From positions 1-10,118 of the forward strand of contig JAAEPW010001174.1 of NCBI GenBank assembly GCA_024232355.1: 10,118 bases of DNA. Reading direction: 5' to 3'. Origin of the DNA: Chloroflexota bacterium. Lineage in GTDB: Bacteria > Chloroflexota > Anaerolineae > B4-G1. The position numbers and the translations under genes were made by a program. Positions within the stretch are counted from its first letter, which is position 1. The number at the start of each line of letters is the position of its first letter. This document shows positions 1 through 9,000 of the stretch, piece after piece. The notes beneath the pieces were generated by a model. That model worked only from the letters and a program-made list of their open reading frames with translations. It was not told the DNA's origin and searched no databases.

Positions 1-3000
1 AACCAGCCCGCGTCTTGATAGCCATAGCTCCGGTCTCCCGTGGCGGGACAGTCAAAGCTGGCGTCGTCCAGGTTAAAGTCGGTGGCATCACACTCGATGC
101 GTGAGACAAAGTCGCTGACCTCGGTAATCGTGATGTTGACTAGCGGATAAACCTGATCAATGGTGCCAATCCAGGCGTTGGGAATATAGCTGGCATTGCC
201 CACGTTGTCGCTGGTCCACAGGTCAATGGCATACGGCCCTTCAACCTGCGGGATGGGGTCTTTGTAGTGCCAGTTCACAAATGTGCCTTGCGAGCGTCCG
301 TAACGCAGGTCGGTTTTGAGCCAGGGGGATTCAGTTGCTATGATCTCAATCTCTGTGTTGGATAGGGCGCGGTCATACACAAATACTTCATCGAGAGCGC
401 CGCTCAGATAAACTGCGCCGTCAAAACCAAGCAGCAGGTCGCCAGTGCTGGGGGAGATGCTTTGCGTGGCGCTGACTTGCAAGCTGCCGTTCAAGTAGAG
501 GTTGAGCGTGTCGCCGTCAGAGCTTAGGGCGGCGTGATGCCAGGTCCCCGCGCCAACCGTTGCGTCGCCTTCCAGGGCGCTGCCGCCCAGGTTGCTATAG
601 ATTTTGCCCGTGCTGTTGACGCCCAGCCAGGTCACGCCAGTGCCACTGACGACCTGCTGGTGCAGAATGGGCTGGCTGGCGCTCAAGTCATCCAGCTTGA
701 ACCAGGCTGAAGCGTTCAAGTCTGTAGTGGCGGGGTCCAAAAAGTTTTTGATCTGTATCACGTCGTCCACACCGTCAAAGCGGGCGGCAAAGGCTTGTCG
801 CCCGATCTCTTGCTCTGGACAGTTGCCCACGCAAGCCACGTCTTGCGCAAAGGGCGAGACATCGGCCAGCGGGTCGTTGTCCATCGAGAGGTAGAGCTTG
901 ATGCCGTCCGGGTCCAGGGACGGCCAGACGGAGCCGCTGGCGTGGCGGAAGCGGAAATTCACTTCCTCAATGTCAGTCTCGAGCGGGTTAGCCAGATAGT
1001 AGATTTCGCCCGCGTCGAGGGCGCGGTTGTAGATGGCGAGTTCGTCGACATAGGCAGCGAGGTTCTCGCCAATGACAATGTCGTGGGTGGCGGTGCAGAC
1101 GCCGCTGGGCGTGATAGTCGCAGAGGCGTCGAGTTCGCCGTTAACATAGAGCGCGAGTTTGCTGTCATTATCATCATAGGTCGCCATGACGTGGCTCCAC
1201 GCATCAAGCGGGAGCGCGGTGGTGGCGGTGAGGGTCTTGGCCGAGCCGGTATCGCCGCAGGCCCCTTGAAGCTCCAAGTGCGGTTGTGTGGAATCGGAGA
1301 GCAGGCCCAGGGCAAAGTTGCGCTCGTTGAGTGAGCCATCAGCGTCCTTGCGGACGAGCGTCTGGTAGACGGTGTTGGCATAGGTGGGCTTGACCCACAG
1401 CCCCAGGCTAAAGTTTTCCAGGGCCAGCACGCTGTCGGCAATATTCTCAGCATCCAGCGTGATGGTCATGACGCTGCCGTCAAATTTGGCAGTAGTGCCA
1501 TAGGAACTCGCTGAACTAGAGTTCCTACGGATGATGGCGGGGCACGCGGTACATTTGGCGTTAAAAAAGTTTCCAGAACCATCGACATAAGTGCCCCGCT
1601 CGCCGCCATAAGCGAGCCAGTTGTCAAAGTGGATGTCCACCAGCTTGTCGTCAATCGGATCGCGCAGATCGCTGGCGGTACCGGCGAGACCAAACTCGCT
1701 AAAGTTGGGGATGACGCTACTACCAGTGATGACGCTGCTGGGCGCATAAACGTCAGCGACGGGGCCATAGCTATCGAGGTGCGCGCGGACCAGTTCATAG
1801 TGGTCTGTCCGGTTTTGAAGCCGGTCCTCGGCGCTGACTTGCACAGAGTAGATGCCATAGGGCGGCACGGGGAAGGGATAGTCAATGGTCCAGTCCGCTT
1901 CTTGCAGCGCCCAGTGATTGTTGGTGGCCTCGGCTGGCAGGTCGCCGCTGACAGAATGCCCCATGATATCCAGCAGTTCGACAGAAATGGTGCCAGACAC
2001 CACGCCACGGCCCCGGTCAATGGCCTCGCCAGAGATGGTGAGGCTATCGGGAACTGATTTGAGATAATAGTGGACCCAATAATCCCGTCTGATGGTGGGC
2101 GGCGTGACGTCCACTTTGACACTCCAGGACTGGATGCTGCTATAGTTGCCTGGGGCGTCAACGGCGCGGTAGCGGATGGTGTGCAGACCATCGCTTTGTG
2201 GCTTGAACTCGATGGTCCAGGCCGCGCTACCGTCGCTTTCTTGATCAGCCGGGGTCCAGGCCCCTTTATTCACAGAGTATTCCACCAACGTCACCGGCGA
2301 AGTCGCATCCACTATGTTGACCGCCAGGATCACCGTGCCCCCGTCTTGGAATGTCTTGACGTGTTTGTTCATGGTCATGATCTGGGGCGCATCAACGTCA
2401 ATGACCAGGGTGTGTGGGTAGACCACGTCAAACCAGGAAGCCTGGTAATCAAAGATATCGCTCACCGTTTGTTTGTGCAGTGCGGTTCCATACACGGCTA
2501 CTTCGTCAATGCTGCCTTTAAAGCCATTGCCCCCATTTCCGAATGGGCCGCTGTCACCCAGGATGAACTGGGTTCCAGCGGTGCAGGCGCTGGCCCCAGA
2601 GGCGACGGTGCTGCTAATGTCTTGGGAGCCGTTGATGTACAAGGCCATGATAGAGCCGTCAAAGGTCGCTGCAACCTGGTTCCACTGGTCTTCAATCAGT
2701 TTTCCAGCGGTGGTTAGCGGACCCAAGGTGCTGTTACAGCTTGCGTCTTGCAAACTGAATCTCACTTGCAACGAGTCGGCGGGAATGCTCAGGTCAAAGT
2801 TGACGTCGTCGTCACTACCGTTCTGTTTGCTAAACAACTGCTGCACCTGGCTCATGCTCTGGGTGGGCTTGACCCACAAGCTGGCGCTAAACTCGCCCAG
2901 GTCCAGGTCGTCGTCATCGGTGGCGATGATAGAGTTGGTAGCCGTAAAGACAGCCGCTTCGCGCATCTGGCCCTTGTCGCCGCCCTGGGGGCAATTTGGC

Positions 3001-6000
3001 CCGCAGACGGCGTCATTGTTGTTGTTGGTCTCGTCTGCAAAAAGGCCGTCCATAAGAATGGATGCATAATCTTCATCCAGGTGCAGGTTTAGCACCGGGG
3101 CCTCTAGGCTGGCGGTCAGGATTTCAGCGGGGCTGAGCACCTTGCGGGCAATGGTCAGGTCGTCCAGCATGCCATCGAGATAGCGACTATTGGGGTCTGT
3201 TGAACGGACGTCATCATGGTAGCCCACGACAACGGGGGCCGCAAACTCCCTAGCTTGTCGTGTTGCTTGCAAGGTGGCTATGGGTACCGGTTCCTCATTG
3301 AGATAAATAGACATGGTACCGGTTATGTCATAGTCGTCCTCGGATTCTTTTTCATATACCCAGGCCAAATGGTGCCATTCATCCACATTGAGGGTGGTGG
3401 CACTGGTGACATCAACGCCCGCATTGCTTACGGTGCGCCCATAGCGCATGTAGGGCTGCCCATTACGTACAGCGAATACCATGTCGTTGCTCTCGTCAGA
3501 CCAGCCAAGTTCAGCCGAGCCTAAAATGGTCTGGTCGCCGGTCAGGCTATCCAGTTTGACCCAGGCCATTACGGTAAAGCTGCTATTGTCCAGTCCCAAA
3601 TCTTCTGGGGTAGAGCCAAAGGTCAGATAGTCATCAGCTCCATCGAATCTGAGGGATTGGTTATTACGGCCCGGAATCCCGCTGTCAGGACATATCCCGG
3701 CATTGCTGTCACACTCGCCAGGGATGTCATTGCCAGAACTATCGCTGAAAATATCCTCTCCCGGCGGCTCATCAAAGTCCAATTGCAGGGCGTAATAATT
3801 GGTTTTGTACAGATCTGCTACCTCTGCGTCATCCAAGGTATAATTATAGACTCGAAAGTCTTGCAGGCCCCCCCTAAAGAAATAGCTAATTACGCCCCAA
3901 TATATCGTTCCAGTGGAATTACCATCTTGATAGTCACTGAAAGAGCTGTCGCGGGTATAGCGTCTGACTCTTTTAGAATAGTACTCGTCATCTCCAGAGT
4001 TAAAAGTGTAACTACCGCCCCCATCATCCTCCCAGAGCCGGAATTTATGCTCTTCCGAACCATCGAGTACATAGCCCGCGTTAATAGTATAATAACGGTT
4101 TCCATCTCCCGTCTTGTTATTATTAGTGCTCCAGAGTATGTCACCATCAACATCAATTCGTAATTCTTCAGCGTTGAGGCTGCTGCCCCAATCACTAGAG
4201 TAATAGGAGGTCAATGAGTGTAACCAGAGGTAGCCTTGATCGCTGCTGTTACCGACGTACAAGGTCTCACTCGAGGGACTTTGGTTGGTGCAATCCGCGC
4301 TGCCGCCGTTATCAACCCGTTGGCCGTCGATGTAAACAAAGAACTGCGAGCCATTATAGCTAACGGTGAGGTATTGCCATTTATCAAAATCCAACACGCC
4401 TTCAGCCGTTTCAAAACTACAAAGATCCTGGGCTAAGGTGTCTTGGACGTTTTTCTCACCAAAGCGAATGCGGATTTTTCCAGTGTTATTATGAGATAGG
4501 GTTGGATAGCGGGCATCAATGGTCTCATAGACCCCATCGTCATCACTGTCAACGTAAACTTCATTACCTGCAATATGCTGCCACGTGTCAGTGTAAACAC
4601 CAGGATCAGAGTCTGCGATTACCGGGTAGGTGTCCCAAGCCGTATTCACCCCCATTATGTCTCCCATTTTGTGATAGTCATTCCACCATCTTTCAACCGG
4701 CCTGATCCAGGTAGAAAAGGCGAATTTCCCGGCGCTCAAATCAAGACCTTGACCGGTTATTGTTAAATGATCATCCTGGTCGAAACTGGCTTGATTACCA
4801 CTGACGTCTGGTAGATCACTTTTGGAGACGCTATGGGCCTGATTGGAAATATCGCTCATCGATCCAAAATCAAGGCGCAAGCTGGGTACTGTGACCAGGG
4901 CGCGCACCTGGTCGGCGGACAGTGGTTCTGGGTAAAACTCAAACTCATCTACATCGCCTACAGGAGAAAGATGAGGCTGGGCTGTAGGGCCATAATCAAA
5001 GTCTATTATATCTATTGGACCAGTCCCTTGTTGCTGCCCATTTATGTATGGGACAATTTTGACAGCGCCGAAATAATAAGGCTCCAAGGCAAACATGACG
5101 TGCGTCCATTCACCGAGGGGGACATTAGCGCCCTCGATTATGAAATCTGCTTCACCATAAATTGACCCATTAAAATGCACAGACGGAAGCAAAAAATCAT
5201 CCGCGGGCGATTCCTTGACCAAGCTAAACTCTATGCCATACGAGAATAAAACAAAATCGTCTACTCCTGGTTCAGTCGGTTTAAACCAGCCCCCCACGGT
5301 AAAATTCTGAATTTCAAGGTCCTCTTTATTTTGATCCAGGAAAATGACGTCGCCCTCATCGCTGGCCGTAGTTCCAGCAGCAAATTTGAGATAACTGCCA
5401 TTGGCGTTGGGACAACTAGCAGTGGCGCAGACAAAATCATGACCGGTTAGAGAGTCATCGGCAAAGGTCTCGCTGCCCGCTTTTTCGTTCAGATGCAGCC
5501 AGACCAGGCGATCGGTGCTGATGTCGTTGATCACGGCCCCCGCCCGAATGGTCAGGGTGGTGATGGTGGTGGCAGAGACGTCAGAGTCGAGGTCCACAGA
5601 GCCTTGCATGGTGGTCGAGGCCAGGGGGACCAGGGTTTCCATCACGTTCGTGCTGACCAGGTTGTCGGTCGGATATTCGGCTTGCAACAGGCCCTGCGCG
5701 TAACGATTGTCCAGCTTGTTTTCGATGGTCGCGGTATAGACCACACTGGCCCCAGGCAAATAGTTGCTACCAGCAGGCAGCCCCGATTGCAGCGACAATA
5801 CACTCAGAGACGAGATAGCGTTGGGGTTATAGCCATAGATATATTCATAGTTGTCGGTGATGCCATCGTCGTCGCTATCAAAGTCGGCGGGGTCCGCGCT
5901 GACCCAGGAGGTGAGGGCGACGCGGACGTCGCTATCAAAATCGTAAACCACCTCCCAACCGCCAGACCACTTTTTCTCGTCTTTATTCTCGCAGGTGTTG

Positions 6001-9000
6001 ATGACGGCGACGTGCTTGCTGTTCTCATAAGGATAAATGACATTGCTATGGAAAACTTCCAGCCCATCTGCCAGGCCATCGCGGTCGCTATCGGCTTGCA
6101 AGGGGTCGGTGTGGTAGAAAACTTCCCAATAATCAGTCAGGCCATCACAGTCGGTGTCGGGGCTGGTTACGCTTGCTAGAGAGAGATGTTCATATTCATA
6201 ATAGTCAGACAAGCCATCACCATCAATGTCAGGGTTCCCATCGTTCGGGTCATCCCCGCTGTGGGCCTGGCTGATGAGGCCATCGCCATCGGCGTCCCAC
6301 TGGGCGGGAAAGCCCTCGTCCCAACCCAGGCGATAGTTCAAGCCGCCATCCTCTGAAGCCAGCGCCATAAAACCGCCTATAGTATCTGGAAATACGTCAA
6401 AGACAAACTCGTTGCTCAGATCGGTATGCACCGAATCTTTGTGATCACGCAAATAGCAAACCGGCACCGGATAGGGCGTGTAAACGACCCAACATTCCTG
6501 GGCATTCATATTAAAGGCTTCGGTAAAATAAATATCCAGGGCTTGATTTACGCCCGCGCTTGCCAGCTCAAAAGTCTCAGAAGGGTTGAATACCTTGTAA
6601 TAGCGCAGGTCATTGGGAATGTCCACAACTGTATCTGGCTCGCGTCCCGGGGGGGTGTCCCAATTCACTTGATTTTGACTTGGCGACTTGTCTTTTTCTT
6701 CGCTCTGCAAATGGTATTCAAAGGTGCTGTCATTCAGGTTATCATCGTCAAATTGATGCCAATACAGGTAACCAATGACGGTTGGTTCGTCGAAATAAAG
6801 ATTAGAAGTGACAACAGCACTCACTTGCAAATCGTTATTGACCACTATGCCGGCGGCAGGGTCGCTGAGGATAGGCTCATTCAGGGCTATCCCCAGGCGT
6901 CCGCTCTTGTCCAAATCAACCAGGGGGGTTTGATCAAAGATGAGGTAGGTTATCGCTTTGCCAACCGCCTTTATAATTCCGCCACAGACCCAGGCGTCAA
7001 CGGTAGGGTCAATAGTATCTTCCCCATTGGTTGCTTCGACAATGGCGCAGACGGCCATGATTATACCATCAATGATAGCCAATATGGTCAAAACCAATGC
7101 GCCCACCGGGTTTGCGCTCATGACAAAGCTAACGATAAGCACATAGACCCTTGCAACTGCAGACGCCAACATGGCCGTAAATTCCAGGTCTGTAATCTGA
7201 ATACTGCCAGTCGCTAAAGCGTATACAATTGGGGCAACTGCCAATCCAATATGTAGAACCAACGAAAATATGCTCTTATAACTACGGCTTCTGGTAAGGT
7301 CGGTAAAGTTCTCCAGCGGGGTTTCGAGTTTCTTTACCTCATTGTAGTAATAATACAGGTTATAAAAATTATAAGCCTCTTTTAAAAACACGCCAACAAC
7401 GGTCAGGTTTTGCGCAGTATTCAAGCCAAAGCCTACCGTCTGGAGCGTCGTTATCGCGGTAGATACAGTAGAGCCCAACATGGCATTGGCCAAAGGCGTG
7501 GTCCGCAGATAATCACTGCTATCAAAGGCGTAGGTCTTGTAATAATCGAACAATTCTGCAAAAGCAAGGTTGTAATTGGTGACGGTGCCCTGGTCGGCAT
7601 CCGCAATGGCCTGCAAAAGCGTGGTGGAAGAGTTGGCCAACACATTCCAGGTGCTCAACAAGGCATCACCATTGACAGCAGTCACAGACAAATCGAGTTG
7701 GTCATAAAAAGCCTGGATATCGCCCAACATGATTTTCGCCACGGCTACTGCGGGGTCCTGGGTATAGATGATAGATTGGAGACTGGCTGTATTTACGCCT
7801 TTTCCGTCTATCTCTACCAGCGAGCTTGGCCCCTGGTAAAGGCTCATGTAATAGCTGAGAGCTAGTTGAACGGCCCCTGTGCGGAGCGCGTCATAATCGC
7901 TGATGGATTCATACTTGACCAGGCTATCCAGCGCAGTATTGTCAAAAACGCTGACTAGCCCTGCCCCCAGCGACTGCACATAAGCGGCATAATCGGCCCC
8001 GTCCCAACTGTCTGTAGCGGCATCGTAACTAAAAGGCGCAAAGCGCATAAAGGTCATTGTGCCCAGGGGCTGATTGCTAAAATCAAGGCTCAGGTCGTTG
8101 GCAGCACTCCCTGGCGACGCATCAGCCAGACCCACACTGCGATAGGTTTCTTCACCGGCATAGAGCAAGGTGGTGTTATAGCCGTCCGCAGGGGCAGGAA
8201 AAGCGCTGTTTAGAACGTGCGTGTTGTGGATTTGAGCGACGTCGCCCAGGTTGGTCTGGCTCTCCAGCACAATCTCTTCAGTATAAAGGGCATCCGTGAT
8301 TCCCCAGTCGTCATAAAGTTCATCAATGCCAAAGACGTCCAGGCGCTCGCCATTATCGAGCAATTGCCCTTCCATCCAGGTGTTTTGCAGGGCATTTGCC
8401 AGGTGCCACAGATTACGTTCGTAGGCCAGGTTGGTGTCAGTTTCGGCGATCATGACCAAATCAATGCCGTGGTCTTCCCGCACAGACATCCCGGTGACGT
8501 AAAAATCATCATAATAGCTATGAATGATGCTTTGGCTCGTTTTCCAGATATTTATGGTATCCCCGTTATCGTCATAACTATCCATAGCGCACCACGATTC
8601 ATAGGCATCATCGTCGGTGCGTTTTTTGGTTTCCCCATTGTACGTGAATTCTTCCGGCATAGTCTCAATGCTGGTGTCGCAGGTGTCAACCAGGGCATTG
8701 ATCATCCACGTCAACCGAGCTTGATGCTTTTGGCCCCAGGCCAAAACCTCTGGCTTGTAGAGCATACGGCCAGTCAATGCCAGTGGGCTATCGCCTGTGC
8801 TGTCGTCAAGACTGATCAGCGGCACATAAACCCACAACGCCTCGCCTGCTACCGCATCAAAAGTGACCGAAATACCATACTCTGCCAGGGTTTGTGTATC
8901 CAGCCAATCAATATTGTGATAACCAGTGATCTCGCTTGTACTCGAGAGGGTACTTTTAATGGGCAATCCCCCGGAAGGGTTGTTGTGGTCGTAGGAGATT

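Noticed and set aside
1383..1399. Hairpin gtggg/cccac considered as a terminator
   Set aside because: The stem is only five base pairs, there is no following T-run, and it lies inside the coding sequence of a LamG domain.
1466..2191. Minus-strand reading frame of 241 residues, Pro/Ser/Thr-rich
   Set aside because: It is in a shifted frame relative to the giant gene over the Ig-like and LamG 5 regions. Its composition is typical of out-of-frame reading of GC-rich codons, while the main frame gives clear domains.
2070..2717. Plus-strand reading frame of 215 residues, with others of the same phase at 795-1334, 5493-6179 and 9375-10040
   Set aside because: All start at coordinates divisible by three, the mirror phase of the real gene. 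This shared phase marks them as shadows, not independent genes.
5823..6296. Calcium motifs considered as dockerin repeats of a cellulosome
   Set aside because: Dockerins have two motifs of about 22 residues with a conserved F-helix. Here there are five DxDxDGLxD motifs at variable spacing, which fits type 3 repeats better.
6426..7217. Plus-strand reading frame of 263 residues
   Set aside because: It has the same antisense phase as above and lies opposite the hydrophobic block and the beta-rich region. No ribosome binding site context or domain supports it.
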